IMG/VR virus record: IMGVR_UViG_3300009702_000040
Span: 1 to 43,472 of that record
DNA: 43,472 nt
Strand: one strand, 5' to 3'
Source: a virus
The number at the start of each line of letters is the position of its first letter. Within the stretch, counting starts at the first letter, position 1. Made by a program: the position numbers and the translations under genes. Below, in pieces: positions 16,799 to 24,927 of the stretch. A model generated the notes under the pieces. That model ran no database searches. It was not told where the DNA came from and was given only the letters and a program-made list of their open reading frames with translations.

Positions 16799-17554
16799 TT
16801 AAAAAAGCTCAAACACTACATTTGCGACAGCCACCGCTGTATCATGTGGAAGCCCATTTGACTTCTTCAGATACTCCACGGTTTCGTCATAGGTTAATGC
16901 CTTGGCAGTGCGATCCTTTTTGATGCCACCATCAAGACTCTCGGGAACAAGCGGTGAACCACCGCTTGCAGTTAGGGCCTTCTCCTCGTCTTCGTCACAT
17001 CTGTCTTTTTCGCCTTCAAGCTTACAAACGTAACTAGACTTCTCGAAATCCCACTTTGATGCAGACAAGGATTTTGCAATCTCTGCCCACGTAGTCGTAT
17101 TCACGGGAGCTGGTGTAAGTGCAATATCTTGAATCCAACACTCACTGATTTCTTTACCAGCTCTTCTTTTCACTTTGCCCTGGATAGAAAAGCCAACCTT
17201 ACGGGAGGAGCCAGATGCGGTAAGAGAGTTCATAAGCTCCCAGTACTCATCTGCCTTCTTGTGATTGTTGAAAAGGAAACCCTTTACCCACAATCCGTTC
17301 TTAGTTACTTTACATGCAGTTGGTTCACCAACCTTATGCTCCGGGCCAGACTTGTGATCGTCATTGAAGTATCCATGCTTTAGAAAGTATGAGAAATCAA
17401 TGCCGTTCTGTTTTACAATTTCTCCCTGCAGATCGCGAGAGTCAGTGGACGCAATGCCCTGAATCCAACGCTTGCCATCTTTCTTTCCACCCTTTGAAAT
17501 CTTAAGAGCGGTTGCAGGAACGAAGAAAGTAAATGTATCTTCATCGATCCACAT
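16799..17554 (-). CDS. Prohead maturation protease
   Basis: A 251-residue protein matching the herpes/HK97-type prohead protease (U35/S78) pattern: strand WIQGIASTDSRDLQGEIV, a His in FNDDHKSGPEHKVG (H67), and GSSRKVGFSIQG with the candidate nucleophile Ser (S117 or S123). The motif QDIALTPAPVN near residue 145 is typical. It cleaves scaffold and capsid delta regions during head maturation. The gene precedes scaffold and capsid in the same operon. The C-terminal 90 residues are an acidic extension. Confidence 0.88.
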   Translation of the reverse strand: MWIDEDTFTFFVPATALKISKGGKKDGKRWIQGIASTDSRDLQGEIVKQNGIDFSYFLKHGYFNDDHKSGPEHKVGEPTACKVTKNGLWVKGFLFNNHKKADEYWELMNSLTASGSSRKVGFSIQGKVKRRAGKEISECWIQDIALTPAPVNTTTWAEIAKSLSASKWDFEKSSYVCKLEGEKDRCDEDEEKALTASGGSPLVPESLDGGIKKDRTAKALTYDETVEYLKKSNGLPHDTAVAVANVVFELF

Positions 17555-17557
17555 GAT

Positions 17558-18124
17558 TTAAAAAATCTCCATAGTTGAATAAAACTTATTATTCTTTCTC
17601 AAGTTCTCTTCTGCTGTTAGGTACTGTAAATTGCCCCTAACATGGAGACCAGAAACGGTAGCTCCTTGCAGTGGTATCTCGTGGTCCACATGGAAGCCCT
17701 CGGGACAGTTCTCATAGAACTCTTTGATAGCGTCATGGTCAGCATACGAAGGGGTTCTTTGTAGCCTAGCAGATCTACGCTTGGCTACATCCGCCTTGCG
17801 CTTACCTGGATTTCTTAGTTTATATAACTTAGAGCCAAGCTTCTCTTTATTTGGATTCTTAGCGTAAGAAGCTCTCCTTGAAGATCTCACTTTTTCTAAG
17901 TTAGAACTACGGTAAAGTTCTGAGGAAGCTTTTATACTTAGTTTATTCTTATTTCTATACTTAGCGTCCAAAGACAACACATGGTCTGGACGTTCTATGC
18001 GACGAGAAGTATTAGAAACTTTCATACATACTTTACACCAAACTTGTAATCCATCTTTTCTATGTTTACTTTTAGAAAACTCCAAAAAAGATCTTGTTTT
18101 ATTACATTTAGTGCAAATTTTCAT
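17558..18124 (-). CDS. HNH endonuclease (paralog group with 35930 and 40053)
   Basis: Start chosen at ATG 18124 (MKICTKCNKTRSFLEF), because the longer frame would run through a terminator hairpin. An N-terminal CTKC / CKVC zinc knuckle is followed by basic helices and a C-terminal HNH block: YADHDAIKEFYENCPEGFHVDHEIPLQG, then SGLHVRGNLQYLTAEENLRKNNKF. HVDHEIPLQG supplies the catalytic His pair region. Two near-copies of this architecture lie at 35930 and 40053. It is inserted just upstream of the protease gene. Confidence 0.88.
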   Translation of the reverse strand: MKICTKCNKTRSFLEFSKSKHRKDGLQVWCKVCMKVSNTSRRIERPDHVLSLDAKYRNKNKLSIKASSELYRSSNLEKVRSSRRASYAKNPNKEKLGSKLYKLRNPGKRKADVAKRRSARLQRTPSYADHDAIKEFYENCPEGFHVDHEIPLQGATVSGLHVRGNLQYLTAEENLRKNNKFYSTMEIF

Positions 18125-18154
18125 AAGATCTAGAGTATTACCTTTTATCAGAAT

Positions 18155-18197
18155 AAAAAAGGGAGCGCCCGGCAACTTAATGTGTCGGGCCGCTCCC
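18155..18197 (-). terminator. Strong rho-independent terminator
   Basis: On the minus strand GGGAGCGGCCCG pairs with CGGGCGCTCCC (11 pairs, one bulge, loop of about 14) and is followed by six T. It ends transcription coming from the portal side, or attenuates the leader described at 18198-18327. Confidence 0.85.
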
Positions 18198-18327
18198 TAT
18201 GAATGGAGGACATCTATTGTAAAGAAGCCCTCCTAGGCGGAGACCTTCAAGCTTCAGTATCATTATTACATATTATTATTACATGTCAAATAAAATATAT
18301 ATTTATTTGTATAAATTATATATAGTA
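18198..18327 (-). promoter_or_regulatory. AT-rich promoter region and structured leader
   Basis: After the zinc-ribbon gene stop the minus strand is very AT-rich and contains TTGACA at 18289-18284, with ATAATG at 18266-18261 (17-base spacer). About 60 bases of leader with small CTCC/GGAG hairpins lead straight into the terminator at 18155-18197. This arrangement could yield a short terminated RNA of about 100 bases, or an attenuated message for the head operon. Confidence 0.45.
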
Positions 18328-18585
18328 TTACTTATGGCGGCTTATACCATCAAAACTACGCAGATAAAGAGGTGGTGATGTCTCCTTAGCAAGAGATTTC
18401 ACCATTTCCACGTCAAGCTTGACGGGGATAGGAATCTCCTCCCCACAGCCTTTGCATACAGCACGAGCACCCTTCTCCTCTGAGATGAGTAATATCTTGG
18501 TTCTCATCTTGATCTCGCCGTTGACACTCTTCACAATCATCTCGTGGCACTTAGAGCACGCTAGGAAAACTGATTTACTTAACAT
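18328..18585 (-). CDS. Small zinc-ribbon protein (Com-like)
   Basis: An 85-residue protein with CSKCHEMI at residues 10-17 and CKGCGEEIPIPVKLD at about 44-58, a four-Cys zinc ribbon similar in outline to phage Com-type translational regulators. It is the last gene of the portal-side operon, just before the terminator region. A nucleic-acid-binding role is plausible; the target is unknown. Confidence 0.6.
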   Translation of the reverse strand: MLSKSVFLACSKCHEMIVKSVNGEIKMRTKILLISEEKGARAVCKGCGEEIPIPVKLDVEMVKSLAKETSPPLYLRSFDGISRHK

Positions 18586-18586
18586 T

Positions 18587-19582
18587 TTATGCTTCCTCTA
18601 CGTGTAGGAACTCATCTAGGTCTTCTGGAAGTCCAATGAACTTCTCTCCGAAGCTTTTAATAACACTTGAAAAGATCTTACCATTCTTAGTTAAATCAAA
18701 GCTGGCTACTGGTAAATCGTACACCTCTACATTCACAAGACTTCCTTCTCTATCGTAGAAATCCACGGAAGAATCAGTTACCACTCCATAAATGGTTTCT
18801 CCTGTAGCCACCTCCAGAGGTAGAACGGAACTTGGTATGGGGTAATATGACTTTACTAGAGGATATACATTGTCACTGAAATCAATATCCACAAATTCCT
18901 CAGCACGGTGCTTTACTGCCTCTGGGATGTCAATCGAAAGAGAAATCTCCTCTTCCATATCCAATTGAGCATCCTGATACTCATCCATCTTCTCAGTAAG
19001 CTCGGGATTAGCTGCGGCGAAGAAAGAATTCTTTAACATCTCCCAGGCATATGTCTGTTTGTTATGATTGCCGTAAACCAAGCCCTCGGAAGGGATAGCC
19101 GTGTAAGACCCAACACCTGACTGAACAGTTATGCTCTCTGCCTTCTTGGCACGAGCTACTTTGACCATCTCCCTTATAGCAGCAACGGATGGATGGGGAG
19201 TACCGTCAATTAGATCCCCCTCATCGTCCATCTCAAGCTCTGAACGCTCCCAAAGCTCTGGACGAGAAGGATGACCCTTAGTTTTGTGGAGGATTAGAGC
19301 ATCTTCTTCACTAAGATTAGGATCAACTACACACCAATGATAGGGGGCGATGTAAAATGCTGGATTTGCGTAACCCATAAGAAAATGTAGATTACCTTCA
19401 AGAGATCCAAGAATCTTCTTCTTGCCCTCATGTCCTGGATAACAGGTAGTGAATGTAAGATCGGAAGCCTTCTTGCCCTTCAGCTGCTCTGCCATATGGG
19501 ACAGCCTCTTCCAGTTCTCAAGACCAATAGGCTTTCTTGCCTTGGACATGGGCTCCCATGAGTCGAAAAGTTCTAGATCCAT
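18587..19582 (-). CDS. Conserved-looking head-region protein, function unknown
   Basis: A 331-residue intact frame starting MDLELFDSWEPMSKARKPIGLENWKRL. It contains a Cys/His-containing mixed core (FTTCYPGHEGKKKILGS, YIAPYHWCVVDP), an acidic middle, and a beta C-terminal third (SVDFYDREGSLVNVEVYDLPVASFDLT). The ATG overlaps the stop of the upstream gene (TAATG), so the two are coupled. I do not recognise the family. The location argues for a head or packaging role. Confidence 0.5.
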   Translation of the reverse strand: MDLELFDSWEPMSKARKPIGLENWKRLSHMAEQLKGKKASDLTFTTCYPGHEGKKKILGSLEGNLHFLMGYANPAFYIAPYHWCVVDPNLSEEDALILHKTKGHPSRPELWERSELEMDDEGDLIDGTPHPSVAAIREMVKVARAKKAESITVQSGVGSYTAIPSEGLVYGNHNKQTYAWEMLKNSFFAAANPELTEKMDEYQDAQLDMEEEISLSIDIPEAVKHRAEEFVDIDFSDNVYPLVKSYYPIPSSVLPLEVATGETIYGVVTDSSVDFYDREGSLVNVEVYDLPVASFDLTKNGKIFSSVIKSFGEKFIGLPEDLDEFLHVEEA

Positions 19583-21141
19583 TATTCTTTCTCTTCTTCT
19601 TCCGTATCTGTCGTGCCTACGTTACCTTCAGCATCTGTAGTTCCGGTATCTCCGGTCTTATCAGTATCTACTGCTCCTGCTTCCTGATCAGCCACTCCAG
19701 ACTCTTCTTCAGCTGCAGCTAGTTCCTCGGATACTCGCGCTACTTCTTCCTCAACAATGGCCTGCTCTTCTGGAGTAATGTCGTGCATTGGGCTGGCATG
19801 TAACCATGTGGAAAACTCAATCTCTTCTTGGCGGCGGCCTTGAAGGTCAGAGAAGACCATTAGAGTGCTATATTCGTCTGTATCTACACGGGGAACAATA
19901 CTCTTCATAACGGCTTCTCCATACTTCTGTAGGAGAGTCTCACGGAGCTTAGCATCAATCATGTATTGCATATCCTTCTGGGTAGCAAACGCTCTCTTTA
20001 CATCACTAAGCGCACGACCATCGGCTTCGATGGGGTCTAACTTCTCGAACGCTAGACGATTCATAGCACGAGAATATGTATAGCTGGCATTCCAGCAAAG
20101 AAGGTACGTAGGAGAAACCTTCAAATATTTGAAGATAGAAGCCAAATGTTTGACTCCGACTTTATCCTCACCTTGAATAGAGAGAATCATGAAAAGAGGA
20201 GCTGCTTTATCTCGATCGCCCACAAGACTAGTAAGGAAATCAAGTAAAGGAGGATCGCAAACAAACTTACGCCCCAAAAGCTTTACAGTATTGTCTATAA
20301 ACTCAATATCTAAAACAGAAGCATTTGTAAGTTCTTCCAGCTCGTAAAGACCTTGGTCCATTAGCATGAGCAAAGCTCCGACAATCTTATCTTTTGGCAT
20401 ATTGCTGATAAACTTCTCCACTGCAAAGTTACGCAAAGAAGGAATATTGGCATCTGTGATTCTAAGTTGGTATTGAACCCAAAGATCTACGTTCTCACGG
20501 ATATCCGAATCTAGATAGACATAGCGTACATTTCCTTCCCTATCATATTTCTCCACCCAGATATTCTTAGCGTCTAGAGGACTATATGCCTCATTTTCCT
20601 CGGCAATAACATCTGGGGGAACAGCCATGCTACGCTTCTTGCCTTCGGCTGTGAAGAACTGAGGAGTATCAGTCATGGTAGGCTGATCCTTAACTAGAAC
20701 AGGCATCCCAAGATCTGGGTTGTACTCTGGGCTGTCTTCAGGAGCGTTTGTATACTTCCAGTAGTTATGAGCCTGATCGATATACCAGTAGTCATAAAGC
20801 CCAAACTCACCTGACTTTAAAACATAAGAATGCCCTGGGTCCACTAAATCTGGTAGATTTCCTTTACTCAAATCTCTTGCAGAACCCAAACCAGTTCCAT
20901 AAGCATCCATATCCCTAGATGCTTCCGCATGAGGAATAGGAGGGCCGGAAGGTATAATAATGTTGTTCATCATAATCTCATGAATATGTTTATCCCCCAG
21001 GGGAATAGGGGGACCAGTAAGGCGTCCTCGCAACTCATGGCGATGCTCTGATCCATCGTCGGTTACGGACGACACCACTTGTGTCCCCGTTCTCAGGGTG
21101 AAGCGATGTGCATGTCCTTTATGTTCCCTCGAATAATCCAT
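19582..21141 (-). CDS. Large head-region protein; possible degenerate topoisomerase-IB-like domain
   Basis: A 519-residue protein. The first 60 residues are His-rich (GHAHRF, EHRHEL, DKHIHEI). Residues about 185-310 (WVEKYDREGNVRYVYLD; IPSLRNFAVEKFI; PKDKIVGALLMLMDQGLYELEEL; KLLGRKFVCDPPLLDFLTSL) follow the order of the start of a type IB topoisomerase domain. A following GVKHLASIFKYLK...SYTYSRAMNRLAFE recalls its DFRTW helix. I cannot place a full set of catalytic Arg/Lys/His/Tyr residues, so activity is doubtful. The C-terminal 100 residues are acidic low complexity. Confidence 0.4.
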   Translation of the reverse strand: MDYSREHKGHAHRFTLRTGTQVVSSVTDDGSEHRHELRGRLTGPPIPLGDKHIHEIMMNNIIIPSGPPIPHAEASRDMDAYGTGLGSARDLSKGNLPDLVDPGHSYVLKSGEFGLYDYWYIDQAHNYWKYTNAPEDSPEYNPDLGMPVLVKDQPTMTDTPQFFTAEGKKRSMAVPPDVIAEENEAYSPLDAKNIWVEKYDREGNVRYVYLDSDIRENVDLWVQYQLRITDANIPSLRNFAVEKFISNMPKDKIVGALLMLMDQGLYELEELTNASVLDIEFIDNTVKLLGRKFVCDPPLLDFLTSLVGDRDKAAPLFMILSIQGEDKVGVKHLASIFKYLKVSPTYLLCWNASYTYSRAMNRLAFEKLDPIEADGRALSDVKRAFATQKDMQYMIDAKLRETLLQKYGEAVMKSIVPRVDTDEYSTLMVFSDLQGRRQEEIEFSTWLHASPMHDITPEEQAIVEEEVARVSEELAAAEEESGVADQEAGAVDTDKTGDTGTTDAEGNVGTTDTEEEEKE

Positions 21142-21337
21142 CTTTTACCTTATAATAGTTTAGATTTGTTGCGTCATTGTGCTCCTGCACTAAAACGCCA
21201 AGCTTTTCAAGCTTTGTAATTCTATAGATATCAAAACCAATATTCATTAGTTGAAGCCTAGTTTGTGGTCCCAACTTATTGAGACTCTTCAAAATAAGAA
21301 CATCCATTAATCTCAAGTCTTGTCTAGTGATCTTCAT
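21119..21337 (-). CDS. Small winged-helix-like protein
   Basis: A 72-residue protein, MKITRQDLRLMDVLILKSLNKLGPQTRLQLMNIGFDIYRITKLEKLGVLVQ, with the helix-helix-turn-helix then beta-wing pattern of small DNA-binding or adaptor proteins. It overlaps the genes on both sides (14 bases upstream, 23 downstream), so it is translationally coupled. Its target is unknown. Confidence 0.5.
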   Translation of the reverse strand: MKITRQDLRLMDVLILKSLNKLGPQTRLQLMNIGFDIYRITKLEKLGVLVQEHNDATNLNYYKVKDGLFEGT

Positions 21338-21797
21338 CTTCTCCTAGATAGTCTAATAGATAACCTTGAACTTCAGCCCTAAGAAGATCTGGATCAGCTT
21401 GGTATACTACATAGCCAGGCCAAATCTTCTCAACAAGATCCACAATGATATCCGGATCTAGAATAGGCATAAGCTCAAGTAGCTTTTGAATGCCCTCTTC
21501 GGACTCTAAGTCAAACTCATAAAGAGACTTGATTAGCTCCTCTACATCAATAATGTTCTTGGAAATCTCCAAGGATAGAATCTGTGTGCTTGCATCTTCA
21601 TCAAAATCTATAGTGAAGTCCGCAAGACTGTGAATCTGCTCTGTAGATTGGGACTTAGATATAAACTCACCAAGCGGATGACCAGCTTCCTCCAGAGTTG
21701 GATAAGGGTGTACATATCCCTCTCGGTGGTGAAGGGAGCCGTCTCCTCCCTGACGAGAACAATCTCCTCCGCCTCCATATATACATTTTCTAAGCAT
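21324..21797 (-). CDS. Acidic protein of unknown function
   Basis: A 157-residue protein, basic/Gly-rich at the N-terminus (CIYGGGGDCSRQGGDG, HHREGYVHPYP) and strongly acidic from residue 60 on, with amphipathic helices such as IQKLLELMPILDPDIIVDLVEKIWPG. It ends in TAG within the start of the next gene. No family recognised. Confidence 0.45.
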   Translation of the reverse strand: MLRKCIYGGGGDCSRQGGDGSLHHREGYVHPYPTLEEAGHPLGEFISKSQSTEQIHSLADFTIDFDEDASTQILSLEISKNIIDVEELIKSLYEFDLESEEGIQKLLELMPILDPDIIVDLVEKIWPGYVVYQADPDLLRAEVQGYLLDYLGEDEDH

Positions 21798-21799
21798 GA

Positions 21800-22033
21800 T
21801 TATATCTTCCTGGCATTCAGGTAGCTGTTGAATCGAGCGGGGAGTTCATCTAGGAACTCAACTCCATCCTCCATCGTAAGCCCCTTAATTGTAAGATCTT
21901 TTAGCCTTGCTAGCAACATCTTAGAGTCAGAATTGATCTTCTTACCATTCCACCAAACGGTTCCTATGGTTTTCTCATCTTGTCCATATGCTATAAACTC
22001 GATTTCATTCTCTCTAATATCTTCTTTAGGCAT
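21800..22033 (-). CDS. Small protein of unknown function
   Basis: A 77-residue protein starting MPKEDIRENEIEFIAYGQ, with a beta hairpin containing GTVWWNGKKI and two helices. Its start overlaps the last codons of the MuF-kinase gene by eight bases, so it is probably translated by coupling. No family recognised. Confidence 0.45.
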   Translation of the reverse strand: MPKEDIRENEIEFIAYGQDEKTIGTVWWNGKKINSDSKMLLARLKDLTIKGLTMEDGVEFLDELPARFNSYLNARKI

Positions 22034-24125
22034 TTCTCTTCTCCCTCTCTATATCGGCTGCGGGCTTAGTATTGCTGCCATAATCAACTCTATAAGCTTT
22101 CTTAGCTCTGGGATTGCCCTCATTGGCCTCTACAATCTTCCTATTTAGTTCATCGAAACGAGATTGCTGACCAGGGGCAATAAGCTCAAACTTGCTTCTA
22201 TGTGCCGCTTTCAGTTCCTCAGTTTCCCTCATAAGATCTTTATAAGAAGAAACTGCAGCTCTTATTTCCTTTTTTGCTTCCGTAAACTTATCCAACAAAG
22301 CAGGTTCTATTATCGCTTTAGGATTATCTCGTTTCTTTCGGTCAAATGTATCAATGGTACTTTTTAGACTATCATACGTGTCTTCTGCATTCCCTAGTCT
22401 ATCAAAGGCAGCATTTAGCTCTTTATTATTGATTATCTCACCCTCAGCGTTCCATTTCTGCCGTAGCTGGTCCGCCCAACGCTGGCCATATTCCACTATT
22501 GCTTTCTTAGTACGAACTTCCTTTTCATATTTAAAAGGAATCCCTCTAGAAATAGTTCTTTTCCATTGTTCAGGATTTTGTCTCCAAAAGTGAGGATCCA
22601 TAAGAATACCAACTTCAGCGAAATGTTTTGCTGTAGCATGCTCGGGACTATCTGGATCATTAGAATGAGTGTCAATAAAATCGATCATGAAGTTTTCAAA
22701 CTTCATAGCTGGATGATTCCGTCTTGGATCTGTTAATCCATATCCTATTCCGGAAAACTCTTCGAACGGAAGCTTGCCATCGTTCTCATCTGCTATCTTA
22801 AGCATATACTTCATGCGTAAATACGTTTGAGCAGTCTGCCATTCTTGTAAATGCTCATCCCCAAAGCCTCTCTTAATATCCCCATAGGAGGTATTATCCA
22901 TCCTCTCACGCATATAGGAAGGAATCTTTAAATCTCTATTATTAGCATAGAATCCCTCATGAATTCTACCTTGATAGAAGTTAAGACCAGGTTCCATAGT
23001 GAAACCATGATCAATCGCCATTACATCAGAGAAGTCAGCGTTAACCATAAAGTTCTCAACATGACGATCACTATTACCTGTAATAAGATCCATTACAGCT
23101 ATCTGACTTAACTGGTCAAGCATTTTGTCTTTATCAGGTGCCATTTTGATCAAAGCATATATGAGCTTCATTGGATCATCTTCTTTTTTGATACCCTCTG
23201 GAAATACTTCGCTTCCAAGCTCCTTTACTGCAGACATTGCATTGTTATGGTTCTTCAACCAAGCTTGTCCACTTGCTGCACCTGGAACATCAGCTTGCCA
23301 AGGTTTCTTACCAACTGGAGGAGGATTATTATTACGAATGAATGTAGGAGGACATCTATCGCTGCCAAACATGACAAAAGCTTTGAAGACTGCTGCTTCT
23401 TTATGGATTTCAGAGCCGTAATCTATAGAACCAGGCTTAGCTAGTATAGAACCATTGCCTTTAATTACCTGCTTATATGAATCAGTCACACCAGGGCGGG
23501 CGGTAACTACTTCGTGCTTCTTCAGAGACTTAGACTGGATAACCACACCCTGTTGAATGTGGTCTTTTAGCTCAGATGTAGTGTGCTCTTTGGGGTCATA
23601 TTCTCGCGCAAAATGTATCTCTTGGGCAAAATCTTCTGGAGTAGGTCTAAGCTTCTCAGCCTCTTCAGGATTCCCTTCCTTAGCCATATATTCAGCATGC
23701 CGCTGCATAATAACCCCAAAACGTTTATGGGTTTTATACCCATTTCCTCCACGATCAATACATGCTTTACCCCCCAAATAGGGGCAAGTATCTGTATCTT
23801 TGGCTGCAGTAGGTTCTTTAGCTGTTGCAGGTTCTTTAGCTGCTGCAGGTATAGTAGTAGCGGAACCCTTAGGTACTCCTGGCCCAGCTGTATTGTCTGG
23901 AGCTGCAACACCTGGGATGCTCCCAACCTTTGGAGGATCATTATTCTGATAACTCTCGCCACCCTTAGGCTTGATGGTAGGCGACATAGAGTTTGGATCA
24001 TAAGCTTTGCTAATGGACTCCTTGTAACGCACCTCATCTACAATCTTGAGCTTACCATTCTCCCATGCCATTCCTGCTGGCACGTAAGTTAGCTCACAAT
24101 AGCAGCTGGGGTGGGCCGGGGACAT
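22026..24125 (-). CDS. MuF-type head protein, C-terminal part: MuF end motif plus kinase-like domain
   Basis: This frame is in phase with the MuF N-terminal part at 24153-24920, separated by one TGA and nine sense codons. MSPAHPSCYCELTYVP is the HPxCxCxL end motif of SPP1 gp7/Mu F head proteins. Next come a Pro/Ala/Lys linker (residues 60-112) and a 200-residue domain with kinase hallmarks: SILAKPGS (candidate ATP Lys, residue 230), ITGNSDRHVENF (catalytic loop D353, N358) and AIDHGF (metal Asp D372). The order matches HipA/PI3-4-kinase-like folds. The rest to residue 699 is long charged helices. Likely a minor virion protein carrying an effector domain. Confidence 0.75.
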   Translation of the reverse strand: MSPAHPSCYCELTYVPAGMAWENGKLKIVDEVRYKESISKAYDPNSMSPTIKPKGGESYQNNDPPKVGSIPGVAAPDNTAGPGVPKGSATTIPAAAKEPATAKEPTAAKDTDTCPYLGGKACIDRGGNGYKTHKRFGVIMQRHAEYMAKEGNPEEAEKLRPTPEDFAQEIHFAREYDPKEHTTSELKDHIQQGVVIQSKSLKKHEVVTARPGVTDSYKQVIKGNGSILAKPGSIDYGSEIHKEAAVFKAFVMFGSDRCPPTFIRNNNPPPVGKKPWQADVPGAASGQAWLKNHNNAMSAVKELGSEVFPEGIKKEDDPMKLIYALIKMAPDKDKMLDQLSQIAVMDLITGNSDRHVENFMVNADFSDVMAIDHGFTMEPGLNFYQGRIHEGFYANNRDLKIPSYMRERMDNTSYGDIKRGFGDEHLQEWQTAQTYLRMKYMLKIADENDGKLPFEEFSGIGYGLTDPRRNHPAMKFENFMIDFIDTHSNDPDSPEHATAKHFAEVGILMDPHFWRQNPEQWKRTISRGIPFKYEKEVRTKKAIVEYGQRWADQLRQKWNAEGEIINNKELNAAFDRLGNAEDTYDSLKSTIDTFDRKKRDNPKAIIEPALLDKFTEAKKEIRAAVSSYKDLMRETEELKAAHRSKFELIAPGQQSRFDELNRKIVEANEGNPRAKKAYRVDYGSNTKPAADIEREKRNA

Positions 24126-24152
24126 AACTGGTTTCCAACAAGTATGGAGCCC

Positions 24153-24920
24153 TCAGAGGCCCCTAGAGTGGCTTACGCCTTCGTCAGCGTTGCTTCCCTG
24201 AGCCATTAGAGTCTTGAGAGAGAATAGACGAGGGTTCCCGGCATTGTCCAAGTAAAGATTTAGACAGTCTTTGCATGCACCCCTATTAGGTACCACGCTG
24301 ACCATAGAATCCACACCCTCGGAATGCCGATAAATACCGACCTTGTTGGCTATAGCCATAACTACACCGCGCTGCTTGGCTCTGTGCATCTCAGTGATGG
24401 CCAGCTTTTTCATATCAGCAGAAAAGTCTCGGCCTAGCTTGTTGGCTACTGAAGTAGCCAATTGCTTACGAGACTTCTTCTCTGCTATACCAAGCGCCAC
24501 TTCATCCGCTAGGATATCCTTCGCAGCAGCATCCTCAAGCAGATCACGTGCAGCTTTATTCACACGATTGTATGCATTTGCAGAAGCTTCATCCGCCAGC
24601 TTTTGTATGCGTCGTGCGGTATGTAGCTTTGCTTCCCTTATAGCTAGTTCCTCAACAGAAGAATACTTCTTCTTCTGGAGTTTCGATAGCTTCTCTAGGG
24701 TCAAATCTTTATATTCGGATTTCTTAGAGAGCGCACTCTGGCGGCCCAAAGCAAACGAGTGCTCTATCAAGCCTACCTCGTCCCCTAAGGATAGCCGCCC
24801 ATAATCCTTCAGCTCATCTAGCTCTTCCTTTGAGAGCAGATCTTTGCCAAGAAGTTTCAGGATCAGCCAATTAAAATGCAGTCGCAATGTCCTGCGTAAT
24901 GTGGCTAACCTATTGTCCAT
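24153..24920 (-). CDS. MuF-type head morphogenesis protein, N-terminal part (ends at in-frame TGA)
   Basis: 255 residues, mostly helical, with the MuF/gp7 pattern: long helices with AVAxxLG-type sequence (ATSVANKLGRDF), then ITEMHRAKQRGVVMAIANKVGI and the Cys pair ACKDCLNLYLD about residues 216-226. The frame ends at TGA 24155-24153 after SHSRGL, but the same frame continues GLHTCWKPV into the HPxCxC motif of the same domain. The domain is therefore cut by a stop as written. It follows the portal-region genes, as MuF genes usually do. Confidence 0.75.
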   Translation of the reverse strand: MDNRLATLRRTLRLHFNWLILKLLGKDLLSKEELDELKDYGRLSLGDEVGLIEHSFALGRQSALSKKSEYKDLTLEKLSKLQKKKYSSVEELAIREAKLHTARRIQKLADEASANAYNRVNKAARDLLEDAAAKDILADEVALGIAEKKSRKQLATSVANKLGRDFSADMKKLAITEMHRAKQRGVVMAIANKVGIYRHSEGVDSMVSVVPNRGACKDCLNLYLDNAGNPRLFSLKTLMAQGSNADEGVSHSRGL

Positions 24921-24927
24921 TATTTAC

